Shown: piece by piece, positions 44,199 through 54,030 of the stretch
How the letters are laid out: each line of letters starts with the position of its first letter
How positions within the stretch are numbered: the stretch's first letter is position 1
From: Celeribacter persicus
Lineage (GTDB): Bacteria; Pseudomonadota; Alphaproteobacteria; Rhodobacterales; Rhodobacteraceae
DNA length: 64,000 bases
Assembly: GCF_003050785.1 (NCBI RefSeq)
Contig: NZ_QAOH01000014.1
Location: forward strand, 1 to 64,000
Direction: 5' to 3'
The notes under the pieces: generated by a model
Seen by the model: only the letters and a program-made list of their open reading frames with translations
Told to the model about the DNA's origin: nothing
Databases searched by the model: none
Program-made: the position numbers and the translations under genes

Positions 44199-44687
44199 CC
44201 GATCAGACGTGCGGGGATCGACGCTTCGCCACTGTCGGGGCCGCTGGGCACCGGCGCGGGAAATGGGAGGGGAAACAGGCGACTGACAGTGGAAAGATCG
44301 GGGCCACCCCTGACTTTCCCCTCATCAGCGCCATACTCGGTACTCCGGGAAAACGAGCGGTCACATGTTTCCCCTCCGGTACTGATTAACCTGCCCAGAT
44401 TAACCTGACGTCAGTTCAGCGCCAGTGCGGAAAACCTTACCATTCGATGAAATCTGCCGGGAAACGCGAAATGCTTTCCCCTTACTGCTCCGGGCTCTGT
44501 GCAAAATCTCTCTCTTGACGGGAAAAAGCTGTGCAGGTAACACGCACACCTGCCGAAAAGCGTTAGGGCGGTTGGTTATCCCGCCCCTCGGATTTCCGAG
44601 CGCAAGTCGAAAGAACCCACGGCATCCTTTTCCTGCGGGAGATGGGTGCCAATTGTGCTCCTCCCGCCTAATTTATGAGAGTGAGCT
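44199..44687. other. Long intergenic region after anmK
   Basis: 489 bp with no convincing gene on either strand. It has several GATTAACCTG-like repeats (two copies near 44385-44410) and a possible promoter for the next gene: TTGACG (44515-44520), 17-base spacer, TAACAC (44538-44543). I recognise no RNA family. Confidence 0.45.
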
Positions 44688-44954
44688 ATGCTGGACGACA
44701 GAAAACGTAAGAAAGACAAGATCACCATCCTGTTGGCGCAGGCATTCATCTCCTGCATCATGGCATTTCTGATGACCCTGATCGTGAGTGAGTTGATTCC
44801 CGGGTTTCAGGAAGGTTTCACGCCGGGATGGCCCCGTGAATGGTTGACGCGCTACATCACCGCCTGGCCGATTGCCTTCGTGCTGTCGCTTGGCGTCGGG
44901 CCGATCGCCTTCTTTCTCTCCCATGCCGTCATGGGGCGGTTGATGCCGGAGTGA
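44688..44954 (+). CDS. Small membrane protein, DUF2798-like
   Basis: 88 aa. A short basic N-terminus (MLDDRKRKKDK) is followed by two hydrophobic segments, ITILLAQAFISCIMAFLMTLIVSE (about 12-35) and FVLSLGVGPIAFFLSHAVM (about 64-82). The loop has WPREWLTRYITAWPIAF, which is typical of DUF2798. I infer an inner-membrane hairpin protein of unknown role. GAGAGTGAGC precedes the ATG. Upstream is a 489-bp gap. Confidence 0.75.
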   Translation: MLDDRKRKKDKITILLAQAFISCIMAFLMTLIVSELIPGFQEGFTPGWPREWLTRYITAWPIAFVLSLGVGPIAFFLSHAVMGRLMPE

Positions 44955-45072
44955 ATACCCGACCCCGGTAGGGCGCAAGTCTTCTGGTGCGGCGAGGAGG
45001 AGCGCCGTTACCCGACCGGATCATCTTTCGGATGACTGTCTTGTTCCTCTCCGGGCCCTTCTGTATCCACGC

Positions 45073-45510
45073 TCATCTCGGAATGTCGAAACCCGGCGCG
45101 GCCAGTTCGAAGCCCTCGAAGCGAAATCCCGGTGAGACGGTGCAGCCGACCAGCGTCCATGCGCCCGTGCTACGCGCCGCCTGCCAGTGGTCCTTGGGCA
45201 CGATGAGTTGCGGTGCCTGACCGGCGACGAGATCAGGGCCGAGGATCAGATCGCGGGCCGGGCCGCTCTCCGTTTCCGCCATCGACAGCACCAGAGGCGC
45301 CCCCGCGTAATAATGCCAGATTTCGGTGGCATCGACCCGGTGCCAGTGGCTGTTCTCTCCGGCTCTGAGCAGGAAATAGATGCAGGTGCCAGCGGGGCGT
45401 TCATTCCCCTCGGATTCTGCGATCCAGGTTTGGCGATACTGCCCGCCCTCGGGATGAGGTGAGAGGTTCAGCTGTGCGATGATGTCATCGGCCGACAGGT
45501 TTTGTGTCAT
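45073..45510 (-). CDS. Cupin-family protein, DUF985
   Basis: 145 aa. Cupin-5/DUF985: starts ADDIIAQLNLSPHPEGGQYRQTW, then AGTCIYFLLRAGENSHWHRVDATEIWHYYAGAPL with the metal-ligand-like His residues, and IVPKDHWQAARSTGAWTLVGCTVSPGFRFEGFEL. The family has a beta-barrel fold; the function is not known to me. It may bind a metal or a sugar. It is oriented against the DUF2798 gene. Confidence 0.85.
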   Translation of the reverse strand: MTQNLSADDIIAQLNLSPHPEGGQYRQTWIAESEGNERPAGTCIYFLLRAGENSHWHRVDATEIWHYYAGAPLVLSMAETESGPARDLILGPDLVAGQAPQLIVPKDHWQAARSTGAWTLVGCTVSPGFRFEGFELAAPGFDIPR

Positions 45511-45638
45511 GGTTTCAGTGCTTTGTTAACGTCCTTGGGAGAGCATCTCGGGAAGGCATGTGGCGGCGCGAAAAAAATCGGAACCGAAAGTCGTCGGCTG
45601 CGTTATTCTCTCAGAGATAAAGACAACGGGAGACTTCC

Positions 45639-45917
45639 ATGTCCAAGAAAATTCTTCTGGCGCTCGCTTTTGCCGCGCCGACGCTCGCTGCCTGTACCAC
45701 CATGAGCAACACCGATGCGAGCACTGCGTTCGGTGCGGCTACGGGGGCCGGTCTCGGCTATCTGACCGCCGACGCGCTCGGTTCGAGCGACGAGTGGAAA
45801 GTTCTTGCCACGCTGGGTGGTGCGGCCGCCGGTTCGATGGTGGCGAAGAACACCAACTCCGCGACCTGCGCCTATTCCAACGGCGACGGCACCTATTACA
45901 CGGCGCCGTGCCCGTAA
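45639..45917 (+). CDS. Small lipoprotein with glycine-zipper segment
   Basis: 92 aa. The signal peptide MSKKILLALAFAAPTLAAC ends in a lipobox LAAC with Cys19. Next is a Gly-rich helix (FGAATGAGLGYLTADALGSS) and LGGAAAGSMVAKN, similar to glycine-zipper lipoproteins of the outer membrane. The C-terminus has two Cys in CAYSNGDGTYYTAPCP that could form a disulfide. Role unknown, perhaps envelope stress. A GGGAGAC ribosome site precedes the ATG. Confidence 0.85.
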   Translation: MSKKILLALAFAAPTLAACTTMSNTDASTAFGAATGAGLGYLTADALGSSDEWKVLATLGGAAAGSMVAKNTNSATCAYSNGDGTYYTAPCP

Positions 45918-45946
45918 GGGGGTTCAGTTCCCAGTATTCCGGTACG

Positions 45947-45972
45947 AAAAGGCCCCCTCGCGGGGCCTTTTT
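45947..45972. terminator. Bidirectional terminator
   Basis: AAAAGGCCCC (45947-45956) pairs with GGGGCCTTTT (45962-45971), loop CTCGC, with T-runs on both strands. It lies between the convergent lipoprotein gene and the DUF2238-like gene. Confidence 0.92.
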
Positions 45973-45975
45973 GCA

Positions 45976-46584
45976 TCAGTCGGTTGGTTTGACCCTGTTG
46001 AGCCGCGTGACCAGAACCATGGCGCAAAGCGCGCCGGAGGCATTGAACACAAGATCGAGCGCCGTGTTGACATAGCCGCCCACGTTGGTGTCGGGAACGA
46101 GTAGAACGGCGGTGAATTCGATGATCTCATTCACCGATCCGAGCCCCATTGCACCGAAGGCCGGCAGGGCGAAGGCGGTTTTCGTGCCTTTGAGCACCGG
46201 GAAGGTGTGGGTCATGATGTGCCACAAGAGCCACGCGGTCACGCCGAAGCCGTAGAAATGCACGATCTGGTCGTATTTCAGAAGGGTCATCTCGCCCTCG
46301 CTGACGATTGGGATCAGTTGCAGCGTGTAGAGCACCGATCCGTTGAGCGGCACGCCGCCGCCCGCCATGTGCAAAAGCCCCCAGAGCGAGAGCGCCCACA
46401 GCAGTTTGGGAGGATAGTCCACCATGCGCAGGCTGGTCGCGACGAGGCCGATCAGGATCAGCATGGTCGCGACATAGATGACGAATTCGAAATTCCCGAT
46501 GGCAAAGAACCACAGGGTGAAACCGAGGACATAGACGGCGGTGAACAGGCCGACCTGTTTTTCCGCGCGGGTGACGGGGCCCAT
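45976..46584 (-). CDS. Integral membrane protein, DUF2238-like (YjdF type), copy 1
   Basis: 202 aa with six or seven hydrophobic segments. Conserved-looking polar positions lie in the membrane: KYDQIVHFYGFGVTAWLLWH, GSVNEIIEFTAVLL and GGYVNTALDLVFNASGALCAM. That arrangement (D-x-x-x-H, N-E-x-x-E, N-T-x-x-D) is also present in the protein at 54031-54687 and fits DUF2238. Function unknown. Its start is preceded by AAGGAG. A 117-bp repeat element (46655-46771) lies just upstream. Confidence 0.8.
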   Translation of the reverse strand: MGPVTRAEKQVGLFTAVYVLGFTLWFFAIGNFEFVIYVATMLILIGLVATSLRMVDYPPKLLWALSLWGLLHMAGGGVPLNGSVLYTLQLIPIVSEGEMTLLKYDQIVHFYGFGVTAWLLWHIMTHTFPVLKGTKTAFALPAFGAMGLGSVNEIIEFTAVLLVPDTNVGGYVNTALDLVFNASGALCAMVLVTRLNRVKPTD

Positions 46585-46654
46585 GGGGATCTCCTTCTTT
46601 TTCGCCGATCATCTCTGTGATGTGGCGGGAAGGGAAGGGGGAAACTTCACCACT

Positions 46655-46771
46655 TAAAGTGTTCGCCCAAAAAGCCTCAATCACAGCTTTTGGCCGAACG
46701 CCGTGCAACATATGAACGTTGCACGCGCCCTGCCTTTATCTGATGTCTCAGGTTAAAGGCCGGATGCTTTA
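46655..46771. repeat. 117-bp palindromic intergenic element, copy 2 of 3
   Basis: Ends are TAAAGTGTTC and GGATGCTTTA (imperfect inverted). Read on the minus strand it aligns with 3714-3828: CTGAG-CA near base 20, a CATATG/AACGTT core, and CTGTGATTGAGGCTTTT near the end. It lies between the DUF2238-like gene and the GNAT gene. Confidence 0.65.
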
Positions 46772-46780
46772 GGGACGGGT

Positions 46781-47410
46781 TCAGATCAGCGGAATCTGCG
46801 GCGCGGCCGTCTCGGACAGCGGGCCGTTCATGCGCGGATCGTCCATCACCTCGATGGCGCGCCCATAGGGTTTGAAGCCCGAGCGGATGTAGAAACCCAC
46901 GGCCTGCGGGCTGTCGAGCGTGCAGGTATGGACGAAGAACCGTTTGATCGGGGGCCGTTTTGTCGAGGGGGCAAACGCCTTGTCCAGCGCATGCTCCATC
47001 AGCCACCGCCCGGTGCCGCCGCCGATCAGGCCGGTGTCCAGCCCGAAAAACGCCAGTTCGGTGTTGTCGGGATCGCGGAAATCGAGTTCCAGAAGCCCGA
47101 GGTCAACACCCTCCTTGCGGACCGAATAGACCTCCACATTCGGGTCGGTCAGGATCGCAGAGAGCTTCGCGTCCTCCATGTACATCCTTGAAAACCAAAG
47201 CCAATCCTCGCCGATGCGGCGGTAAAGCGCACGATACCAGTCGAGGGTCGGGGCCTCATGGCGGACAAGCTCCAATCCCGGCTGCTCCGGTACGGACCGG
47301 GGCGCAGGGCGGGCGAACATTTCGAGGTAGGTGACAACGGCGGCAAGCTTGCCGGTGGGCAGGTCGTGAATGCCATCGGGGAGGGGGCTGGGGAGATGGG
47401 ATTTGGTCAT
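46781..47410 (-). CDS. GNAT-family N-acetyltransferase
   Basis: 209 aa from the ATG at 47410. It has the GNAT fold: strand VDLGLLELDFRDPDNTELAFFGLDTGLIGGGTGRWLMEHALDKAF (splitting motif A, with the acetyl-CoA loop GGGTGRW), then LDSPQAVGFYIRSGFKPYGRAIEV near the C-terminus. Substrate unknown. Alternative start at 47464 adds 18 residues with no good ribosome site. It lies next to the AT-rich DUF4238 gene. Confidence 0.88.
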   Translation of the reverse strand: MTKSHLPSPLPDGIHDLPTGKLAAVVTYLEMFARPAPRSVPEQPGLELVRHEAPTLDWYRALYRRIGEDWLWFSRMYMEDAKLSAILTDPNVEVYSVRKEGVDLGLLELDFRDPDNTELAFFGLDTGLIGGGTGRWLMEHALDKAFAPSTKRPPIKRFFVHTCTLDSPQAVGFYIRSGFKPYGRAIEVMDDPRMNGPLSETAAPQIPLI

Positions 47411-47484
47411 GGGGGGACATTGATGTAGGATAACCGGATTGGCAAGTTGTGCTTCTGAGGACATTGCTCGCCTGCGAAATCACT

Positions 47485-48270
47485 TTATTCGGTATGTTCA
47501 AACCTTTTAGCCAAATCGGCTACTTGAGTTTTTGAGCATCCAGCAAAACTTGTGCTTTGTGCGGCCAGTCGTTCATTCCATTCCAAAACTTGTTTGCTTT
47601 CCAAATGGACGGTGTTTGGTCCCCTCCAATCTGGGACAAAACCAACGGCGAGCTGAGAGCCGAAAGCTGCCCATAATTCCATTTTCCCGTCGATAAGACT
47701 TCCAGATGTCTCTCCTTGGTTCAAGAGGTGCATCACAGGATTGCTGCCGACTATGAAGAAATCTATAGGATTTGACGGTTTTGCAATCACAACTGGTATC
47801 ATTGATAAAAAGTCGAGAAGATCCTTTGGCTGGTCGCCCAAGGTTTTGACCCGTATGTTGTCGATTTTCTGCGTCGAAAATTCTGTGTCAGGTGCGTGAC
47901 GCTTTAGCATAGGCCCGTGCACGTCAGGTGAACAAAGCATGTGATTGTAAAAGAATTGAATGAGAATTGTTTCTTCATCGTGGGACAATGCTTCCGGGTT
48001 CAACGTAAATTGCGATCTCAATTTTCTTATGATTTGGGGAAGATAGTTCTCGAAATTCCTATCGTAAAAGATTTCAAGTGAATTGTCTTCCATACCATCA
48101 GGCAGATGAAGTGTATTCAGGTGCTTTTTGTAAAATATCGTTTTAAACGATCTCCATTTTGTACCTTCTGCTGGTTTCTCCTTGTCGTAGAAAAAGAGTC
48201 CCTTTTTGCCTTGTGAAGCAAATTGGCGTTGTAGCGTGACTGGTATGAAATGATGATTATTCTTGCTCAT
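47485..48270 (-). CDS. DUF4238 protein, AT-rich, probably acquired
   Basis: 261 aa. The N-terminus NHHFIPVTLQRQFASQGKKGLFFYDKE is the DUF4238 hallmark (HHFIPxxxxRxF). The protein is otherwise soluble, with many Lys, Asn, Ile and Phe residues. The DNA is clearly more AT-rich than its neighbours and uses codons such as AAA, ATA and TTT rarely seen nearby, a sign of recent transfer. It lies between the eno terminator and the GNAT gene. DUF4238 genes are often on mobile islands; I know no biochemical role. A defence or toxin-like function is possible but unproven. Confidence 0.85.
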   Translation of the reverse strand: MSKNNHHFIPVTLQRQFASQGKKGLFFYDKEKPAEGTKWRSFKTIFYKKHLNTLHLPDGMEDNSLEIFYDRNFENYLPQIIRKLRSQFTLNPEALSHDEETILIQFFYNHMLCSPDVHGPMLKRHAPDTEFSTQKIDNIRVKTLGDQPKDLLDFLSMIPVVIAKPSNPIDFFIVGSNPVMHLLNQGETSGSLIDGKMELWAAFGSQLAVGFVPDWRGPNTVHLESKQVLEWNERLAAQSTSFAGCSKTQVADLAKRFEHTE

Positions 48271-48292
48271 CGGCTTGCCCGCTTTGAAACAA

Positions 48293-48319
48293 AAAGCCCC
48301 ACCAATCTGGCGGGGCTTT
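48293..48319 (-). terminator. Terminator of eno
   Basis: Minus strand: AAAGCCCCGCC pairs with GGTGGGGCTTT (one G-U), loop AGATT, then TT. It lies 25 bases after the eno stop. Confidence 0.9.
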
Positions 48320-48343
48320 CTCTATTTCGTCAAGCGATTACGC

Positions 48344-49675
<1,332 letters not shown>

Positions 49676-49702
49676 TCAGCCGGGGCGGGCAGGTCAACAA
49701 GG

Positions 49703-49712
49703 CATGCGCTAA
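49703..49712. promoter_or_regulatory. GTTAGCGC half-site upstream of eno
   Basis: CATGCGCTAA (minus strand TTAGCGCATG) shares GCGCTAA with the fba repeats; 7 of 10 matches to TTAGCGCTAA. It lies about 80 bp upstream of the eno ATG. Confidence 0.4.
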
Positions 49713-49820
49713 CATGGCGCGTCTCTTTGCGTGCAAACGTGGGTAAAGCCGCGCAGTGCAAAGCTTTTGTGACGATTGCCCCAAAAATCACCCTGAAAAT
49801 CGCCTCGGAAACGGGCGCGC

Positions 49821-50729
49821 TCAGACCCGGGGCGTCTCAAGATCGGCGCTCAGGGTCTCCCGATCCAGCCGCGCCAGTTTGCGTTCCCGAAGGAAGGTGT
49901 AAAGCCCGGAGGCGATGATCAGCGCGGAGCCTGCGAGCGTCATCAGATCGGGCCGCTCGCCAAAGATCAGCACGCCGCCGATCATGGTGAATACGAGGCG
50001 CGAATAGCGGAACGGGGTCACGGCGGAGGCATCGCCAAGGCGCATCCCCGCGACGATCAGCGTATAACCTGCGGCCCCGGCGACGATTGCAAAGAGCGTC
50101 TTGATCATGAGCGGCAGGTCGGGGGCCAGCGGCGTTGCGCCTGAGAGCCAGAGGTTCAGAAGGGCTGCGGGGATCACGGCGAGGAAGGCCTGAAAGGAGA
50201 CGACGGTGGAGGGCACGGCGGCGTCCATCACCCGGGTCATCAGATCGCGGGTGGCGACCGCAACGACGGAGACGAGCACCCAGAGCGCCTGCGGCTCGAA
50301 GCCGGAAACCCCGGGGCGGATGATCATCAATACGCCGATGAAGCCCACGACGATGGCGCACCAACGTCGCCAGCCCACACTTTCCTTGAGAAACACCGCA
50401 GCGCCCAGCGTCACGGCCAGAGGCATGGATTGAAACACCGCGCCGACGGTGGAAATGTCCACCCGGGAAAGGGCGGTGACGAAAGCGACGGAGGCGACGG
50501 CTTCGGTGGAGGCGCGGATCAGGATCAGCGGTCGCCAGTTGCGCGCCACAAAAACCGGATCATGGCGGACAAGCGCCCAGATCAGGAAAATCGCGGCACT
50601 CGCCACGGCGATGGACAACAGCACCTGACCCACCGGGAGAAAACCGGAGAGATGTTTGATGAACATGTCTTCCACGGTGAAAAACGCCATGGAGCCGATG
50701 ATCAGAAGGATGGCGCGCAGGTTGTGCAT
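49821..50729 (-). CDS. DMT-superfamily transporter, EamA family
   Basis: 302 aa with ten predicted membrane segments arranged as two EamA repeats (TSTVGAVFQSMPLAVTLGAAVFLKE and FRYSRLVFTMIGGVLIFGERPDLMT are the typical end-of-repeat stretches). Likely an exporter of metabolites or amino acids; substrate unknown. ATG 50729 is preceded by AAGGA; the upstream extension in the same frame is not hydrophobic and is rejected. Confidence 0.9.
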   Translation of the reverse strand: MHNLRAILLIIGSMAFFTVEDMFIKHLSGFLPVGQVLLSIAVASAAIFLIWALVRHDPVFVARNWRPLILIRASTEAVASVAFVTALSRVDISTVGAVFQSMPLAVTLGAAVFLKESVGWRRWCAIVVGFIGVLMIIRPGVSGFEPQALWVLVSVVAVATRDLMTRVMDAAVPSTVVSFQAFLAVIPAALLNLWLSGATPLAPDLPLMIKTLFAIVAGAAGYTLIVAGMRLGDASAVTPFRYSRLVFTMIGGVLIFGERPDLMTLAGSALIIASGLYTFLRERKLARLDRETLSADLETPRV

Positions 50730-51061
50730 GGGAATGTCCTTGGAATGCGTTCTTCTGCCATGCCCTGTGATCGGCGTTCTGGCAATTGCGCAGAGCCGCA
50801 GACGGGGGTGCGGGAAAGTTCTCAACTCTTCTTCTGACGTCGTAAGGCGTGCAACGGTGGCTTGAGTTCCTAACCGGGTTTTTCGGCGATGTCATCTCGA
50901 AGTGCTTTGCCCTCCGGCTTTCTGCCGAATGCCGGTTCAGAAAGGATTAAGGTTAATCCAGTTAACCTTAATGCGAAAATGCGAAGAAAAAGGGGGACCG
51001 GTACGCGGGTTTCGCAAACGCGTCTGCCTCCGGGTGAGCGGAATACGCTGACAGGCCCGTC
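50730..51061. other. Intergenic region with a 10-bp inverted repeat
   Basis: 332 bp without a convincing gene. TTAAGGTTAA (50947-50956) and TTAACCTTAA (50962-50971) are perfect inverted arms five bases apart. It lies between the end of the PhzF gene and the DMT transporter start, so it is a possible control region for the transporter. Confidence 0.5.
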
Positions 51062-51895
51062 TCAGAAGACGAGCCTCCCCTCCATCATCCGCAAGGCCCG
51101 CCCGCCGATGGTGACACTCCCGGTTTCCACCGAAACCGTGATGCGCGAGGGGCGGCCCATGTCGTCGCCCTGATGGACGGTGAAGGCCAGCGCTTCGCCG
51201 GTCTCATCGAACAGCAACCGCCCAAGCGCCGCCGCCGCCGAGCCTGTGGCCGGGTCCTCGGGGATGTCGTCAAGCGGCGCGAACATGCGCATGTGCACGG
51301 TGTCGCCATCCCGCCACCATGGCACCTGGGCGAAATCCAATCCCATCGGATAGCGGGCATGGCCCTCGCGGAAACGCGCGACATCGGGGGCGATCCGCGA
51401 CAGGGCTGCGCGCGAACTAAGTTCGGTGAAGGTGAAGGCCAGCCCCATGCCCGCCATGACGGGAGCGCCATTGAGATCGTCCTCTTCCAGTCCGAGCGCT
51501 CTGGCGACCAGCGCGGCGTCGGGCCGGGCGAGGGTGTCGAGCGGTTGACGGGCGGTAAAATGCGCCGCGCCATTCCCGGCCTGTGCGGTGATCAGCCCGA
51601 CCTTGAGTTCCAGCCGCAAGTCGGGCCCGAAGCCCATCTCGGAGAGCGCAACCGCCGCCCCGATGGTGGGGTGTCCGGCGAAGGGCACCTCCATCGTCGG
51701 CGTGAAAATCCTGAGCCGCGCGGTGTTCGCCGCGTTCTCCGGTGGGTAGAGAAACACCGTCTCCGAATAGTTGAACTCGCGGGCGATCTTTTGCAGCCGC
51801 TCTTCGGGCAGGTTTTCCGCCTCGGGGACGACCGCAAGGGGATTGCCGCCAAAGGGCCGGTCGGTGAAGACGTCATAGGTGAGATAGCAAGTCAT
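51062..51895 (-). CDS. PhzF-family isomerase/epimerase
   Basis: 277 aa. PhzF fold: DVFTDRPFGGNPLAVVPEAENLP at the start, the catalytic Glu in REFNYSETVFL (about residue 45), TPTMEVPFAGHPTIGAAVAL, and DPATGSAAAALGRLLFDETGEAL near the C-terminus. Likely a small-molecule isomerase, not phenazine biosynthesis, since no phz genes are present. Start at 51895 overlaps the antiporter stop by four bases (ATGA), so it is translated with it. Confidence 0.92.
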   Translation of the reverse strand: MTCYLTYDVFTDRPFGGNPLAVVPEAENLPEERLQKIAREFNYSETVFLYPPENAANTARLRIFTPTMEVPFAGHPTIGAAVALSEMGFGPDLRLELKVGLITAQAGNGAAHFTARQPLDTLARPDAALVARALGLEEDDLNGAPVMAGMGLAFTFTELSSRAALSRIAPDVARFREGHARYPMGLDFAQVPWWRDGDTVHMRMFAPLDDIPEDPATGSAAAALGRLLFDETGEALAFTVHQGDDMGRPSRITVSVETGSVTIGGRALRMMEGRLVF

Positions 51896-53163
51896 AGTTT
51901 CAGCTCCGGTTCGCGCCCGACGCGTTTGGCAAGTGGTCCGACGGTGAGGCCCTGCACGATGATCGAGAAGACGACGATGACATAGGTGGCCGCGAGGATC
52001 ACGGGTTTCCATTCGCTGTCCGGCAGAGAAAGGGCGAGCGCGACGGAAATCCCGCCCTTGAGACCGCCCCAGGTCATGATCGGCACGGCTCCGCGCGAGA
52101 ACGGTGTTACATTGTGCAGCAGGATGGCGGGGACGGTGACGGAAATCAGCCGGGCGACGAGCGCCAGCACGATGGCCAGAGCGGCGGCCTTGATCGTGAC
52201 CATGTCGAAGACCACGGCGAAGACTTCGAACCCGATCATCAGGAAGAGAACGGCGTTGAGGATTTCGTCCACCATGGTCCAGAAAGCGGCGACATATTTG
52301 CGGGTTTCTTCCGACATGCCGTATTTCGTGCCGACATCGCCAATCAGAAGTCCGGCGCAAACCGCCATGATCGGGGCGGAAACACCGAGAGCCACGGCGA
52401 GTTCGTAGCCGCCGAAGGCGAGCCCCAGCGTGATCAGCACCTCAAGCGAATAATCGTCGATGAGCCGCATCACGCGGAAGGTCAGCCAGCCGAGGACAAG
52501 GCCCAGAACCGCGCCGCCCACTGCCTCGCGGAAAAAGAGCTTGCCGACCATGAGCGCCATGTTTTCCTCTTCGCCTGTGCCGCCATGACCCGAAGAGGTG
52601 GCACCAAAGGCCAGCCCCGCGAGGATCAGATAGACCACATAGCCGACGCCATCGTTGAACAGGCTCTCCCCGGCGATCTTGGTTTCCAGGCTTTTCGGCA
52701 GGTTCGCGTCCTTGAGCACGCCCAGAACCGCCACCGGATCGGTCGGCGAGATCAGTGCGCCGAAGGTGAGCGCGATCAGAAGTGGCATGCCGGTGAGCCA
52801 GGAAAATCCCACGCCGACCACGGCCGTGGAGAGCGCCACTCCGAGAGTCGCCATGAGGATGACCGGCAGCCACTGGTCCTTGAGATCGTCGAGTTTCACA
52901 TGCAGGGCACCGGCGAAGAGCAGGAGGCCCAACATGCCGTCCAGAAGCGTGTCGGTGAAGTCGAACTCCTGTACGGTGGCGCGTATCTCTTCCTCGAACA
53001 CGGTCGTGGGAAACAGAAGGTCTACGCCAATGATGACCAAAGAGGTGATCAGAGAGACGACGAGAATACCGATGGTGCTGGGCAGGCGTAAAAACAGGTA
53101 GTTAATCGCGCCAAAAGCCCCGGCAAGGACGATCAGCAGAGAGGCAAGTTGCAATACGGTCAT
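51892..53163 (-). CDS. Cation:proton antiporter, NhaP-like CPA1 family
   Basis: 423 aa, 12 or 13 membrane segments. Ion-binding motifs LISPTDPVAVLGVLKDANLPKSL and the ND site in GESLFNDGVGYVVYLIL are typical CPA1 residues. It exchanges Na+ or K+ for H+, which fits a marine lifestyle. Conserved acidic loop GHGGTGEEEN. Its end overlaps the PhzF gene by four bases. Confidence 0.92.
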   Translation of the reverse strand: MTVLQLASLLIVLAGAFGAINYLFLRLPSTIGILVVSLITSLVIIGVDLLFPTTVFEEEIRATVQEFDFTDTLLDGMLGLLLFAGALHVKLDDLKDQWLPVILMATLGVALSTAVVGVGFSWLTGMPLLIALTFGALISPTDPVAVLGVLKDANLPKSLETKIAGESLFNDGVGYVVYLILAGLAFGATSSGHGGTGEEENMALMVGKLFFREAVGGAVLGLVLGWLTFRVMRLIDDYSLEVLITLGLAFGGYELAVALGVSAPIMAVCAGLLIGDVGTKYGMSEETRKYVAAFWTMVDEILNAVLFLMIGFEVFAVVFDMVTIKAAALAIVLALVARLISVTVPAILLHNVTPFSRGAVPIMTWGGLKGGISVALALSLPDSEWKPVILAATYVIVVFSIIVQGLTVGPLAKRVGREPELKL

Positions 53164-53265
53164 GGGAGAAGCTCACGGGATGAAAGGCATCTCCTGTGTA
53201 TCACCTTGGCGAAAATGGAAAAAGGGAGTTTGCGACCGCTGCCGTCTCCCCGCTGTGTTCCCGTA

Positions 53266-53979
53266 TCAGGGCGTTGACACCGCAGGTCTCAAATCGGCCC
53301 AGATCGGCAGGTGATCGGAGGCGCGTTGGGACAGGATGGTCTGGACCACCCCGGCATTGCGCATCTCGAACCGGTCGGTGAAGGCGATTCGGTCCAGCGC
53401 CGCGACGGGGCGGTTGGCATGAAACGAGCGCCCGGGAGCATGAATCTCGAAAGCGTCCCGCAGCGGATCGAGCCCCTGGCTGCGTGACCATTCGTTGAAA
53501 TCTCCGAGGATGACGGTGGGTCTCTCGTCAAGGGTTTTGAGATGCGCGCGAATGGCATGGAGCTGTTTCTGCCGTGAACTGCGCAACAGGCCGAGATGCA
53601 CGCCGACCACCCGCAACTCCGGCAGATCGACCGCCACCGCGCCGCGCGGTTCAAGACCGGGAAGATCGAACCGGTGTACCGCGTCGACCTTTGCCTCCTT
53701 GCGCACGAGAATGGCGTTGCCGTGCCAGCCCACCGACACCGGCGAAGTGTTGACCGGCAGGGCGATGAAATCGGTATGGCTCTCGATCATCCGGCTGGGC
53801 AGGGCGGCGGGGCGGGGGCCGAGCCGCATGTCGGCTTCCTGAAGCGCCACGACATCCGCGCCAATGTCGTTGATCACATCGAGCACGCGCGCGGGCGCGC
53901 GTTGCCCGTCGGTCCCGCGACATTTGCGCAGATTGTAGGAGGCCAGCCTCAGAGCACCTGTTTCCACTTTTGGTTGCAT
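53266..53979 (-). CDS. Endonuclease/exonuclease/phosphatase family protein
   Basis: 237 aa. EEP fold with its active-site residues: ASYNLRKCRG (Asn), VVALQEADMRLG (Glu), VVGVHLGLLRSSRQKQL (His), TVILGDFNEWSRSQGLD (Asp, Asn) and ASDHLPIWADL (final catalytic His). It may hydrolyse phosphodiesters of nucleic acid or lipid. No signal peptide. It is divergent from the DUF2238-like gene at 54031. Confidence 0.93.
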   Translation of the reverse strand: MQPKVETGALRLASYNLRKCRGTDGQRAPARVLDVINDIGADVVALQEADMRLGPRPAALPSRMIESHTDFIALPVNTSPVSVGWHGNAILVRKEAKVDAVHRFDLPGLEPRGAVAVDLPELRVVGVHLGLLRSSRQKQLHAIRAHLKTLDERPTVILGDFNEWSRSQGLDPLRDAFEIHAPGRSFHANRPVAALDRIAFTDRFEMRNAGVVQTILSQRASDHLPIWADLRPAVSTP

Positions 53980-54030
53980 GAGGTTAAGATAGGGTCACAC
54001 CGCCGCCGTTTCATCACCACCAGAGGCACA

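Noticed and set aside
51892-52360. Long N-terminal extension of the PhzF protein
   Set aside because: It is the antiporter gene read in another frame. The ATG at 51895 overlapping the antiporter stop gives the usual PhzF N-terminus.
53596-54030. N-terminal extension of the membrane protein at 54031
   Set aside because: Antisense to the EEP-family gene. The ATG at 54031 gives a normal start and membrane topology.
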